Of a stretch of 64,000 bases of DNA, positions 41,948 to 50,656 are shown piece by piece. Origin of the DNA: HLUCCA09 sp039822045 (GTDB taxonomy: Bacteria; Pseudomonadota; Alphaproteobacteria; Rhodobacterales; Rhodobacteraceae); assembly GCA_039822045.1 (NCBI GenBank), contig JBCBMY010000001.1, positions 186,001-250,000 on the forward strand, in the 5' to 3' direction. Made by a program: the position numbers and the translations under genes. The notes under the pieces were generated by a model, which did not search any database, was not told the origin of the DNA, and was given only the letters and a program-made list of their open reading frames with translations. Position 1 is the stretch's first letter. Each line of letters begins with the position of its first letter.

Positions 41948-42488
41948 GCTGTCACCGCTCGTGCTGGCGCCGCCCCTTGTGTTTGCCGGGCTTGCCGCTT
42001 TGTTTTTTGTCGGCATGCAGCGGGACGATCCCGACGCGTTGCCGTCGGCCCGGGTGGGGCAGGAGGCGCCCACTCTGACCACCGAGCCGCTCGGCGGCAA
42101 ACCCGTGATGACGGCGGAGGATCTGCGGAGCGGCGACGCCGTTCTGGTGAATTTCTGGGCGAGCTGGTGCGGACCCTGTCGGGCTGAGCATCCGCTCCTG
42201 GAAGAGATGGCGCAGGACGGGGTGACCATACACGGCGTCAACTACAAGGACACGCCGGCAAACGCGCTGGGGTTCCTCGACGAGTTGGGCGATCCCTATG
42301 CCGCGATCGGGGCCGATCCGTCTGGGCGGACGGGCCTTGATTGGGGCCTCTACGGCGTGCCGGAAACCTTTGTGCTGGACGGCGACGGCCGCGTTCTTCT
42401 GCGCCATGCCGGGCCGCTGACGCGGGATCTCGTGGAGACCAAGATCGCGCCCGCGCTGGCCGAGGCAGGAGCTGCCAGAACCAACTGA
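41940..42488 (+). CDS. ccmG: Thiol:disulfide interchange protein CcmG/DsbE
   Basis: A 182-aa membrane-anchored periplasmic thioredoxin-like protein. An N-terminal helix (LVLAPPLVFAGLAALFFVG) precedes the thioredoxin fold with active site WCGPC (C77/C80). The family-specific GVNYKDTPANALGFL and the cis-Pro region YGVPETFVLD follow. It reduces apocytochrome c CXXCH cysteines before haem attachment. ATG 41940 has AGGAGG 9 bases upstream; GTG 41934 is too close. Last gene of ccmABCDG; ccmE, ccmF and ccmH are not in this window. Confidence 0.94.
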   Translation: MARLSPLVLAPPLVFAGLAALFFVGMQRDDPDALPSARVGQEAPTLTTEPLGGKPVMTAEDLRSGDAVLVNFWASWCGPCRAEHPLLEEMAQDGVTIHGVNYKDTPANALGFLDELGDPYAAIGADPSGRTGLDWGLYGVPETFVLDGDGRVLLRHAGPLTRDLVETKIAPALAEAGAARTN

Positions 42489-42594
42489 CCTTTTGGCCCG
42501 TTGGGCGGGGTGTGGCCCGGGCTCGCGGCGCTTACCCAGCGTTCACCCATTTGTGACCGGACCTGCCGTGCCGATGCCCTGCGGCGCTTGGGCG

Positions 42595-42625
42595 TTAACG
42601 CTCTGGTAAGGAGTTCCGGTTAACC
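42595..42625 (+). promoter_or_regulatory. Two TTAAC(C) half-sites upstream of the RTX gene
   Basis: GCGTTAACG (TTAA at 42595) and CCGGTTAACCAAT (TTAACC at 42620-42625), 25 bases apart, in the promoter region of the RTX gene. The second is a good match to the CtrA half-site TTAACC. Since ctrA lies 3.8 kb upstream, CtrA control of the exoprotein is an attractive inference; the spacing does not match a TTAA-N7-TTAA full site. Confidence 0.4.
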
Positions 42626-42694
42626 AATTTCTGCGGCGCGATGCGGTGTGACCCCGGGGAAGTGGTAGATCGCCGCGCCCTTGCGGGAGCGGGC

Positions 42695-45190
42695 ATGACG
42701 ACATTTCCCATTGTCCTGGACGACGGCACCGGCGTGAGATGGACGCTGGCTGCCGATGGGCGTGTGGACCATGGGGGCGCGCCGTCGGGCACGCGCGCCT
42801 TCGATGCCGCGTTCGACCTGACCTATATGCCGAGCGTGGCCAGCGCTTCGGCGGACGAGGACGGTCGGGAATGGACCCTGACGGGGCCGTCGTCGAGCTA
42901 TGTCGAGACTGTCACCTATACGCGCTCGATCTTTGTGCCCGACGATGCAGGGTTCATTCGCTACTACGACACCGCAACGAACACCGGCAACGAGGCGACC
43001 ACGGCGACCCTGTCGCTCTATTTCGATCTTGGCGGGAGTTTCGGACAGTCCATCGTGTGGTCGTCGTCGGGCGACACGACGTTCACTGCGGATGACACCG
43101 CGCTGGTTCTGGAAGATGGCGCGTTTGCAGCGCGCCCCGCAGTGGCCCTGGCCATTGGCGACGGGACGGCGGGTGTGGCCGTGCCGGACTATGCCGCGCA
43201 GAGTGCCGACAAGGTGTTGCTGCAGTGGACGGTGGAGCTGGATCCGGGTGAGAGCGCGTCGATCCTGACCTTCGGCGCGGTGGCAGAAGATGCCGATGCG
43301 CTGATGACTCAGGCTGCCGGTCTGGGTGGGCCCCTGACCGAGGAGATGGTGCGCGGGCTGAGCGACACCGAGCAGGCTCGGATCCTGAACTACGATGCGG
43401 GCCTTGTTGTGGTCGACGTGCAAGGCACCGCGGCCGACGACCTGATGGACGGGACGTTTGCCCGCGAGCGCTTCACCGCGTTCGATGGGGCGGACACGGT
43501 GCGGGGCGCGGGCGGCGATGACGATGCCGACGGAGGCGCGGGTGACGACGTGCTCGATGGCGGCACGGGCCAGGACACGCTGCGCGGCGGTCTGGGCGAC
43601 GACATGCTCGACGGCGGCGACGGCGGCGACGATCTTTGGGGCGGCGACGGGTTTGACTTTGTCAGCTATGCCGCCTCGGACGCAGGCGTGACCGTCGATC
43701 TGGCGACGGGCGGGTGCAGCGGCGGGAACGCCGATGGCGATATGCTGGCGGAGATTGAGGGCGTGATCGGCTCGGACTATGCCGATGCTTTGACGGGATG
43801 TGATGCCGACAATGCGTTTCGGCCCGGGCGGGGCAACGACACGATTGATGGTGGCCTGGGCTGGGACCGGTTGGATCTGGCCGCTATGGGGCAGGGTGTG
43901 CGGGTGGCGCTCAGCAACAACGCTGTGCGGGCGGGCAGCGACGGGACGAAGCGGGCCTTTGGCATCGAGGCCGTGACGGGGACGGCTTGGGCCGACACGC
44001 TGCGGGGGAGCGCAGCCGATGAGGCGCTGGAGGGTGGCGAAGGGGCGGATGTGCTCGCCAGTCTCGGCGGCGCCGACACGTTGCGCGGCGGAGCAGGGTC
44101 GGACACGTTGCGCGGCGCGGCCGGGGACGAGCGGCTGGAGGGCGGTGGGGACGCCGATCGGATCCTGGCGGGCGCCGGATCGGACGACCTGTTCGGTGGC
44201 GCCGGGGCCGACAGTCTGTTTGGCGACGCGGGCGATGATGTCGTTTTGTCCGGCGTAGGCGACGATTATGCCGACGGCGGCGATGGGGCCGACCTGATCG
44301 ACGGCGAGGGCGGTGCGGACACACTGGTGGGCGACCTGGGCGCCGACACGCTGCGTGGCGGGGCCGGAGCCGATCTGTTGGCCGGGAACGATGGCGACGA
44401 CGTGCTGGAGGGCGGAAGCGAGGGCGACACGCTTCAGGGCGGTGCGGGGGCCGATACGCTGTCGGGCGGAACGGGGGACGATCGGCTGACGGGCTGGTCG
44501 GGCGCCGATCTGCTCTTGGGAGAGGACGGCGCCGACACGCTGCGCGGCGGCGGTTCCGGCGATACGCTCGATGGTGGCGCGGGCAACGATGTGCTTCTGG
44601 GCCATCTCGGGGACGATCAGATTTTGGGAGGGGCGGGGGACGACACGCTGCGCGGCTGGAAGGGTGACGACACGCTGCTGGGTGGCGACGGCAACGACCA
44701 GCTGGAAGGCGGCCCAGGCGCCGACGATCTGGATGGCGGCGGCGGCCGGGACTCGTTGAGCGGTTGGGAAGGGAACGACACGCTGCGGGGGTCCGGCGGG
44801 CAGGACACGCTGCGCGGCGGGACGGGAGACGACTTGCTCCTCGCCAGCGGGAACGATGACCTGCTCTCAGGCGGCGCCGGGGCCGATACACTGAGCGGCC
44901 AGGACGGGGAAGACACGCTCGACGGCGATGGGGGCGCCGACGTTCTGACGGGGGGGCCGGACCGCGACACATTCCGGTTCCTGCCCGGTCCGGACGAGGA
45001 CCGCGTGACAGACTTTTTGCCGGGAGAAGACGTGATCGATCTGTCCGCAGTGGCGGGCGCCAGCTTTGCCGTCATTCAGGCTGGCCTGGAGGATAGCGCC
45101 GAGGGGGTTTGGCTCGCGATCGCCGATCTGAGGGTTTTGCTCGAAGGCGTGACGGCCGGCGCGCTGTCGGCGCAGGACTTTGTGTTCTAG
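42695..45190 (+). CDS. RTX-type calcium-binding repeat exoprotein
   Basis: An 831-aa protein without an N-terminal signal peptide. Residues 1-260 form a beta-rich, uncharacterised N-terminal domain (TTFPIVLDDGTGVRWTLA and so on). From about 265 to 760 runs an array of glycine/aspartate nonapeptides of the GGxGxDxLx type, with an interruption at about 325-430 bearing the common VTVDLATGG insert. The end (about 770-831) has the typical type I secretion pattern: DTFRFLPG, RVTDFLPGEDVIDLSAV and a final LSAQDFVF. It would be secreted by a TolC/HlyBD-type exporter and fold on calcium outside the cell. No exporter is nearby. ATG 42695 has GGGAG 6 bases upstream and is preferred over 42641. Confidence 0.9.
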   Translation: MTTFPIVLDDGTGVRWTLAADGRVDHGGAPSGTRAFDAAFDLTYMPSVASASADEDGREWTLTGPSSSYVETVTYTRSIFVPDDAGFIRYYDTATNTGNEATTATLSLYFDLGGSFGQSIVWSSSGDTTFTADDTALVLEDGAFAARPAVALAIGDGTAGVAVPDYAAQSADKVLLQWTVELDPGESASILTFGAVAEDADALMTQAAGLGGPLTEEMVRGLSDTEQARILNYDAGLVVVDVQGTAADDLMDGTFARERFTAFDGADTVRGAGGDDDADGGAGDDVLDGGTGQDTLRGGLGDDMLDGGDGGDDLWGGDGFDFVSYAASDAGVTVDLATGGCSGGNADGDMLAEIEGVIGSDYADALTGCDADNAFRPGRGNDTIDGGLGWDRLDLAAMGQGVRVALSNNAVRAGSDGTKRAFGIEAVTGTAWADTLRGSAADEALEGGEGADVLASLGGADTLRGGAGSDTLRGAAGDERLEGGGDADRILAGAGSDDLFGGAGADSLFGDAGDDVVLSGVGDDYADGGDGADLIDGEGGADTLVGDLGADTLRGGAGADLLAGNDGDDVLEGGSEGDTLQGGAGADTLSGGTGDDRLTGWSGADLLLGEDGADTLRGGGSGDTLDGGAGNDVLLGHLGDDQILGGAGDDTLRGWKGDDTLLGGDGNDQLEGGPGADDLDGGGGRDSLSGWEGNDTLRGSGGQDTLRGGTGDDLLLASGNDDLLSGGAGADTLSGQDGEDTLDGDGGADVLTGGPDRDTFRFLPGPDEDRVTDFLPGEDVIDLSAVAGASFAVIQAGLEDSAEGVWLAIADLRVLLEGVTAGALSAQDFVF

Positions 45191-45205
45191 CGCGGCAGTA
45201 CGGTC

Positions 45206-45424
45206 TTAGGCTTCGCGGCCAAGGGCGCACAGGCGGGCGTGCAGGGCAGTCGCGCGCCGGTCCCCAGACTCAAGAGCGAAGACATAGGCGTGCGTCAGGA
45301 GGAAGCCGGCCTCGGCTTCGGTGTCCACCTCATCGGCCGCGTGTGCATAGAGCGTGACGAGCGCTTCCCTGTCGCCCCGGGAATGGGCCTCGAGGAGAGC
45401 GCAGTGGAGCGCCTCGCGGGTCAT
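45206..45424 (-). CDS. Small helical protein downstream of Rieske gene, 72 aa
   Basis: About 72 aa from ATG 45424 (GTG 45433 possible). It looks like a small helical, TPR-like pair: LHCALLEAHSRGDREALVTLY, then DTEAEAGFLLTHAYVFALESG and RATALHARLCALGREA. Similar short proteins occur in Rhodobacterales as I recall them, often near oxygenases or dehydrogenases; no function is known. It follows the Rieske oxygenase stop by 24 bases on the same strand and probably shares its transcript. Confidence 0.65.
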   Translation of the reverse strand: MTREALHCALLEAHSRGDREALVTLYAHAADEVDTEAEAGFLLTHAYVFALESGDRRATALHARLCALGREA

Positions 45425-45448
45425 CGCCCGCACCCGCCGGACCCGGCG

Positions 45449-46633
45449 CTATTCTGCGGCCCGCACATCGGCGGCACCCGTGCGCCGGTCGAGCACGCGT
45501 TTTGCAGCCCAGGCATGGAAGCAATGCGTCGGCCCGTCCATCGCAGGGGAAAAGCGCCCGCCGTCGAAGAGGGGCCCGGCTCGGCCCCGCTGCATGCCCT
45601 CGACCACGAAAATGTCCTCCTCGAAGACTGCGTGCCAAAGCTTGGCATTGGCCTGCCGCGCCGCCAGATCCGTGTCGGGGCGGGCGTAGTAGAGATGCAC
45701 CTGCTCCTCTGTCTCGCCGGTGCTGCGCGGCAGGAGGAGGATGGCGAAGGCATGGTCCCGGTGGACGCCCAAGAGGACGTTGGGGAAGGCCGCAATATAC
45801 TCGGCGCCGGTGTTCCATTTCTCGGACAGTCCCGGAAAGTCGGGGAAGGCGGGCACATCGTCGACGGTCATCTGTCGATAGACGACCGTGCCCTGGCCGG
45901 CGAAGGCGTGCGGCTCTTCGATGTTGTAGTGATCCTCGAGGCGGGAATAGCTGTTCAGGCCCGGATGGACCCAGGGCAGGTGATAGCTCTCGCAGTAGTT
46001 CTCGACGGCAAGCTTCCAGTTGCACGCGGGCATCAGGACGAAGCGGGACTCCGGGCCGCCATGGTGCAGCGCCGCGCCCTCGAACTCGGCCCAGCGGGAG
46101 ATGAGGGGGGCCATTGCCTCGTCGAAGGGTCGGGCGGTGCCGGAGAGGTTCACCCAGATGACATCGCGCCAGGTGTGAGAGCGGATTTCTGACAGGCCGA
46201 GCGTTGCGCGGTCGATCCCGGGATGCACGTTCTGGCCCGGCCCGCCGACGTGGGGGGTGGAGACCAGCCGGCCATCGGTGCCGTAGCACCAGGAGTGATA
46301 GGGGCAGCGGATGGCGCCCTCGATCCGGCGGGGTTCGGAGACCAGGATCATGCCGCGGTGACGGCAGACATTCTGAAAGACGCGGACCCGCCCTTCGCGA
46401 TCGCGCAGCACAAGGAGGGGAACACCAGCGAAGTCGATTGGCACCGCATCGCCCGGCTCGGGGACGTCAGAGGCCACGGCACAACCTGCCCATGTGTCGG
46501 CGATGAGCGCTGCGGTTTCTTCGGCCGCCACGGTCTCGTTAGTGTAGTGCGCGTTGGGAAGCCCGCGTGCATGGGCGAGCGGAGCCAGAACGGCATGGAG
46601 CGCATCGGAGGGGGTGTGGGGCATCGGACTCAT
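45449..46633 (-). CDS. Rieske non-haem iron oxygenase, alpha subunit
   Basis: A 394-aa ring-hydroxylating or demethylating oxygenase. The Rieske [2Fe-2S] site is CRHRG...CPYHSW (C-x-H then C-x2-H), near residues 88-108. The mononuclear iron site is in NWKLAVENYCESYHLPWVHP (His and His, with a later Asp expected). This two-domain layout is shared by choline, carnitine and betaine-type monooxygenases as well as aromatic dioxygenases; the substrate cannot be named and no beta subunit, ferredoxin or reductase gene is adjacent. ATG 46633 follows AGGACAGGG; the open frame extends upstream without family-like sequence. Confidence 0.88.
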   Translation of the reverse strand: MSPMPHTPSDALHAVLAPLAHARGLPNAHYTNETVAAEETAALIADTWAGCAVASDVPEPGDAVPIDFAGVPLLVLRDREGRVRVFQNVCRHRGMILVSEPRRIEGAIRCPYHSWCYGTDGRLVSTPHVGGPGQNVHPGIDRATLGLSEIRSHTWRDVIWVNLSGTARPFDEAMAPLISRWAEFEGAALHHGGPESRFVLMPACNWKLAVENYCESYHLPWVHPGLNSYSRLEDHYNIEEPHAFAGQGTVVYRQMTVDDVPAFPDFPGLSEKWNTGAEYIAAFPNVLLGVHRDHAFAILLLPRSTGETEEQVHLYYARPDTDLAARQANAKLWHAVFEEDIFVVEGMQRGRAGPLFDGGRFSPAMDGPTHCFHAWAAKRVLDRRTGAADVRAAE

Positions 46634-46983
46634 CCCTGTCCTGCGGCCGGAACGGGCCGCGCTGTTGGTTGGACGAGGGTAGGGCCGGTGGCCGTTTGGC
46701 ACTTGTTTGCCGGCGACACGGATTCTCCGGCGGCGACATGCCGGGCCCCCGGACGCGCCCGATTTGGGAGCGCGTTTGCCGGTCTTGGGGCTCGACGGTG
46801 GCGGGCGATGGCCGGTGCGCGGCGGTGGGCTGAGGGATGCCGAGGCATATCGGCGCGCTCGGCAGGGTAGCGCGGGTTTCGAGCGATAAACCGGAGGGCG
46901 ATGGCATGCCGGGCGACGGATGCACAGCTTTGCGACACGGCGTCGCGGACATGCGGCGCCGCAACCCAAGAGGAGACACCGAT
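46634..46983. other. Gene-free stretch between Rieske and EF-hand genes
   Basis: This 350-bp region separates two divergent genes. It contains a short GCGGCC/GGCCGC inverted repeat near 46643-46660 and otherwise no recognisable coding, RNA or repeat feature. Promoters for both genes must lie here, but no clear consensus pair is visible. Confidence 0.5.
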
Positions 46984-47214
46984 ATGACCCGCATGATGAC
47001 CGCGCTTGCCGCTCTCGCCCTCGCCGGGCCCGCTTTCGCGGCGGTGGAGGATTTGAATGGCGACGGGATGTTCTCGTTCGAGGAGGTGCTGGCCACCTAC
47101 CCGACGATCACCCAGGAGACCTTCGTCGCCCTCGACGCCGATGGCGACGGGATGCTGACCGGTGAAGAAGTCGCCGCGGCGGAGGCGGATGGCCTGCTGC
47201 CCGGAGATGGGTGA
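46984..47214 (+). CDS. Periplasmic EF-hand protein, 76 aa
   Basis: A signal peptide (MTRMMTALAALALAGPAFA) followed by two EF-hand calcium loops: DLNGDGMFSFEE and DADGDGMLTGEE, both with the full 12-residue D-x-N/D-x-D-G pattern ending in Glu. Such small exported EF-hand proteins are frequent in alphaproteobacteria; they may buffer or sense periplasmic calcium. ATG 46984 has GAGGAG about 9 bases upstream. It is followed by a strong hairpin at 47252. No operon partner. Confidence 0.85.
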   Translation: MTRMMTALAALALAGPAFAAVEDLNGDGMFSFEEVLATYPTITQETFVALDADGDGMLTGEEVAAAEADGLLPGDG

Positions 47215-47251
47215 CATTCTAGGGGTGACCCGTGATGGGTGACCTCTGCGT

Positions 47252-47273
47252 GGAGGGGGCTGCGGCCCCCTCC
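47252..47273. terminator. Rho-independent-type terminator between EF-hand and MFS genes
   Basis: A perfect 9-bp stem GGAGGGGGC / GCCCCCTCC with a 4-base loop, followed by GCCTTTA. It lies 38 bases after the EF-hand stop and 5 bases beyond the stop of the convergent MFS gene, so it may serve both directions, though the T-run is short. Confidence 0.65.
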
Positions 47274-47277
47274 GCCT

Positions 47278-48774
47278 TTAGCGCTGCCGCGCTGGCAGGC
47301 CGAACCACGCGGCAGCCGCCGCCGCAAAGGCCGTGAGCGCGCAGATCAGGGCAATGCTGGCAAACGCCGCGGACATCGCGGCGGCGTGCTCGGGCAGGGC
47401 GCTTTGGGTGCCGAAGCTCTCCGGCCCGTCGGCGGCGAAGTAGGCCGCGGCCGCGACAGGGCCGAGGGCCGCGACCGCGATGAGCCCGGATATGCGGGAG
47501 ACCGCATTGTTGACCCCTGAGGCGGCCCCTGTCTGCGTTGCCGGTACGGCGGCCATGACCGCGGTGGAGAGCGGCGTGACGACAAGGCACATGCCCGCAC
47601 CCATGACAATTGCGCCCGGCAGAATGCCCAACCAGAACGCCTCGGCCGGAGCGGCAGCGGCCATCAGCATAAGGGCGACGCCAACGAGCAGCGATCCTCC
47701 CGCGATCAGAGGACGGGCGCCTATTGTGTCGGCCAACTGGCCCACGCGAGACGAGAAGAGGCCAACAAAGATCGTAAGCGGCAGGAAGACGACGGAGGCG
47801 GCGATGGGGGCCAAGCCCCAGCCGGCGATCAGCGTCATCGGCAGGAAGAACGCAACCCCGGAGAGCGCGGCATAGAGCGCGAGCGTGGCCAGGTTTGCCG
47901 CCGAGAAATCCGCGCGCGCAAAGAGGGATAGCGGCAGCATCGGTGCAGGGCTGCGCCACTCGATCACGACGAAGAGGACGAACACGGCAACGCTGGCGAT
48001 GAGGCTTGGCCAGGGGCTTGCCGTTGCGGCGTGCCCGTCTCCGGGTTGAGCCAGAGAGAGGCCGTAGGCAAAGAGGCCGAGGGCAAGGGTGGCCGCGGCG
48101 GCGCCGGCGATGTCGAGCGGCGCCTTGGCGTCTTCGACATGGTCGGCTTCGACGTTGCGGGCCAAAAGCCAGATCGCGACCGCCCCGAGGGGCAAGTTCA
48201 CCGCGAAGAGCCACCGCCAGACCTCGGGGCCGCCCGCCGTGAGGAGCGCGCCGCCCAGGAGCGGACCGCCGGCAGTGGTAATGGCCGATGCCGCGGCCCA
48301 GATGCCGATGGCGCGTCCGCGTTCCTCTTCAGGGTAGGTGCGGGCGATCAGGGCGAGCGAGCCCGGGATCATGAAGGCTGCGCCGACGCCTTGGGCTGCC
48401 CGGGCCGCGATCAGCGTGCCAGGCGTGGGCGCGGCCGCGCAGGCCAGCGATGCGGCCATGAAGACGGCAATGCCCCAGCCGAAGGTGCGCGCCGTGCCGA
48501 ACCGGTCAGCCAGGCTGCCGCCGGCGAGAATGAGCGCCGACAGGGTGAGAAGGTAGGCGTTGTGAAACCACTGGGTCGCCGAGAGTGTCGCCCCGAGGCT
48601 CTCTCGCATCGCCGGCAGGGCAATGGAGACCACTGTGCCGTCGATGAAGCCGAGAGCGGAGGCGAGGATGGCGGCGACCAGAAGGTAGCGCCGCCGCGCG
48701 GCGGGGCAGAGGCCCGGAACCGAGGGCGGCAGCGCCGCGAGTGGCTCTGCCCTGTCCGGTTGCCTTAGTGACAT
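47278..48774 (-). CDS. MFS drug-resistance-type exporter, DHA2 (EmrB/QacA) family
   Basis: A 498-aa inner-membrane transporter with about 14 hydrophobic helices, the DHA2 count. Motif A of the major facilitator superfamily is GGSLADRFGTARTF after helix 2, motif B-like AARAAQGVGAAFMIPGSLALI (helix 4), and the antiporter motif C region is near TAGGPLLGGALL. FIDGTVVSIALPAM in helix 1 carries the Asp typical of DHA2. Probably proton-coupled efflux of an unknown compound. No adjacent MFP or regulator gene. ATG 48774. Confidence 0.88.
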   Translation of the reverse strand: MSLRQPDRAEPLAALPPSVPGLCPAARRRYLLVAAILASALGFIDGTVVSIALPAMRESLGATLSATQWFHNAYLLTLSALILAGGSLADRFGTARTFGWGIAVFMAASLACAAAPTPGTLIAARAAQGVGAAFMIPGSLALIARTYPEEERGRAIGIWAAASAITTAGGPLLGGALLTAGGPEVWRWLFAVNLPLGAVAIWLLARNVEADHVEDAKAPLDIAGAAAATLALGLFAYGLSLAQPGDGHAATASPWPSLIASVAVFVLFVVIEWRSPAPMLPLSLFARADFSAANLATLALYAALSGVAFFLPMTLIAGWGLAPIAASVVFLPLTIFVGLFSSRVGQLADTIGARPLIAGGSLLVGVALMLMAAAAPAEAFWLGILPGAIVMGAGMCLVVTPLSTAVMAAVPATQTGAASGVNNAVSRISGLIAVAALGPVAAAAYFAADGPESFGTQSALPEHAAAMSAAFASIALICALTAFAAAAAAWFGLPARQR

Positions 48775-48807
48775 GTGCGCACGCGCGGCCTGCGACGGTC
48801 GCGTGCG

Positions 48808-49341
48808 TTAGCCTTCGTTGGCCTGCTTCGGTGCAGGTGCAGGTGCCGGCGCGGGGGCGGCGGATGCAGCCTGGCCTGGCACGCGGCGGGGAGCGGCGCC
48901 GGCATTGAGCGGATCGTCCTGACGCTGAACCGAGCCCTCGAAATGGGCGCCCGATTCAATGGCGATGGTCTTGTGAATGATGTCGCCTTCGACGCGGGCC
49001 GTCGATGTCAGCCGAACCTTCAGGCCGCGGACCCGGCCGACAATGCGCCCGTTGACCACGACGTCGTCGGCCGTGCATTCCCCACGGATCGTGGCGCCTT
49101 CGCCGACGGTGAGAAGATGGGCGCGGATGTCGCCTTCGACGGTGCCCTCAACTTGGATGTCGCCTGTAGTCTTCATGTTGCCGGTGACCGTAAGATCGGA
49201 GGACAGGACGGAGGCGGGCGGCTTGGCTTTCGGCGCAGTCGGGCGCGCATCGGTGGTCGGGGTCGGCGTCGGATCGGGCATGCGAGGCGTGTCGCCGTCC
49301 TTTGCCGGACCGGGTTCATTGATTCGAGACTTAGAAAACAT
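48808..49341 (-). CDS. Bactofilin (polymer-forming cytoskeletal protein)
   Basis: A 177-aa bactofilin. A Pro/Thr-rich disordered N-tail (1-40) precedes the right-handed beta-helix core (about 45-135: SDLTVTGNMKTTGDIQVEG, VEGDIRAHLLTVGEGATI, VVVNGRIVGRVRGLKV, ARVEGDIIHKTIAIE). The C-tail is Ala/Pro-rich. Bactofilins form apolar filaments that position cell-wall enzymes. The start overlaps the 3' end of the M23 peptidase gene by 11 bases, a linkage known from other bacteria where the bactofilin and the peptidase work together in shaping the cell. Confidence 0.93.
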   Translation of the reverse strand: MFSKSRINEPGPAKDGDTPRMPDPTPTPTTDARPTAPKAKPPASVLSSDLTVTGNMKTTGDIQVEGTVEGDIRAHLLTVGEGATIRGECTADDVVVNGRIVGRVRGLKVRLTSTARVEGDIIHKTIAIESGAHFEGSVQRQDDPLNAGAAPRRVPGQAASAAPAPAPAPAPKQANEG

Positions 49342-50656
49342 CGCGGGCTGCCCTTATGAAGTTCATGGGGTTGACGGGCTTGCCGTTCACGCGCGTCTCG
49401 TAGTGCAGATGCGTGCCGGTAGACCGTCCCGTGTTGCCCATATCACCTATACGTTGGCCTTTCACTACCCTTTCACCCGCCTTTACGCGAATTCGGCTCA
49501 AGTGTGCATACCGTGTCTCGATACCGAATTCGTGTTGAATTTTAATGAGGCGGCCGTAGCCGGAGAGCCAGCTGGCATGGCTCACAACGCCATCGGCCGT
49601 GGCATAGATCGGGGTGCCCTGAGAGCCGGCGAAATCGGTCCCGGCGTGGAGGCGGCCCCACCGCATTCCAAACCCCGATGTCAGCCTGTAGCCGGACTTA
49701 ACCGGCATGCTGAAGGGCGCCTTCTCGGCCGCGAGGCGGTAGAGGTTCATCCGGTCGAGGCCCTTCAGGATCTGGTTCGCGCGGACTTCGTCCCCCGATG
49801 GGTTTTCGCCCTTGGTGGAGTAGGTGATGGGCATGAGCGGACCGCCCGTGCCGGAATAGCCGCGGCGCACGGCGTCGATCAGCTCGTCAGGCGGCAGGCC
49901 GGCATCGATGAACATTTTCTCGAGCGGTTCGACGGACACCGTCAGCGCCTCTTCGAGCTGCGTGAAAATCCGGTCGTTCCGGGCCATAAGGACGTCGCGC
50001 TCGGCGGCGAGTTCCTCGGCGATACGGATCGCGTCTTCGGCGTCGGCGGCCATCGAGTCGCGTTCGGCGGCGGTTGTCTCGAGCGCGGCGTTGAGGAAGT
50101 TCAGCGTGCTGTCGACCTCGGCGAGGGCGGCTGCGCCGGCCTGGGGCGAGAGATCGCCCCCGTCGATCTGGGCCTGGAGCCTGTTTCTCTCCTGGAGGGC
50201 CGCGTCGCGGTGCTTCATCGTTCGGCGCAAGGTGGCCTGGATAACGCCGATGCCGGTTTCCAGCTCGCGACGGCGATCTTCAGAATCGAGCAGCTTGGAC
50301 TGCATCGCAGACACTTGCTCGAGCGCGGCCGTGAACCGCTCCTGCGCGGCGCGGGCCTCTGCGGCACGGGCGTCCCGGGCGTCAGAGAGCGCGTTGAGGC
50401 GCGCCTCGTAGAGTGCGCGATCGCGTTTGGCCAACGTTTTGGCGTCGCCGGCGGCGATAGAGTCCATCAGAAGGATCGCCGTGGCGATGATGGCCCATCC
50501 GACGATCATGGCAGATCCGAAGAGCGCCAGGGCCTGGGTTCCCGGCGAAAGGCGAATGAACCGAGTCTGGTCCGTGTCCGAGCGTAGGAAGACCCGTTGC
50601 TCGGGCAGGTAGCCCTCCAGAAACCCGCGGAAGCGGTTCGCTATGCTTGCTCGCAA
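49331..50656 (-). CDS. Membrane-anchored M23 peptidase with DUF5930-like N-terminus
   Basis: A 441-aa protein. The short cytoplasmic N-terminus (about 38 aa, GYLPEQRVFLRSDTDQTRFI) resembles the DUF5930 region of Rhodobacterales M23 proteins. One TM helix follows (GSAMIVGWAIIATAILLM), then a long coiled coil (about 70-230), and an M23 endopeptidase domain near 330-430. Unlike the protein at the left edge, all zinc ligands and the catalytic His are intact: HAGTDFAG, YAHLSRI and HLHYETR. It cleaves murein crosslinks. TTG 50656 (MRASIANRF) is preferred over TTG 50698. It is transcribed with, and overlaps, the bactofilin gene. Confidence 0.9.
   Translation of the reverse strand: MRASIANRFRGFLEGYLPEQRVFLRSDTDQTRFIRLSPGTQALALFGSAMIVGWAIIATAILLMDSIAAGDAKTLAKRDRALYEARLNALSDARDARAAEARAAQERFTAALEQVSAMQSKLLDSEDRRRELETGIGVIQATLRRTMKHRDAALQERNRLQAQIDGGDLSPQAGAAALAEVDSTLNFLNAALETTAAERDSMAADAEDAIRIAEELAAERDVLMARNDRIFTQLEEALTVSVEPLEKMFIDAGLPPDELIDAVRRGYSGTGGPLMPITYSTKGENPSGDEVRANQILKGLDRMNLYRLAAEKAPFSMPVKSGYRLTSGFGMRWGRLHAGTDFAGSQGTPIYATADGVVSHASWLSGYGRLIKIQHEFGIETRYAHLSRIRVKAGERVVKGQRIGDMGNTGRSTGTHLHYETRVNGKPVNPMNFIRAARDVF

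Noticed and set aside
42620..44605. Leftward open frame opposite the RTX repeats, with repetitive product
   Set aside because: Its periodicity simply mirrors the GGxGxDxLx coding repeats on the other strand; no start signals or family match.
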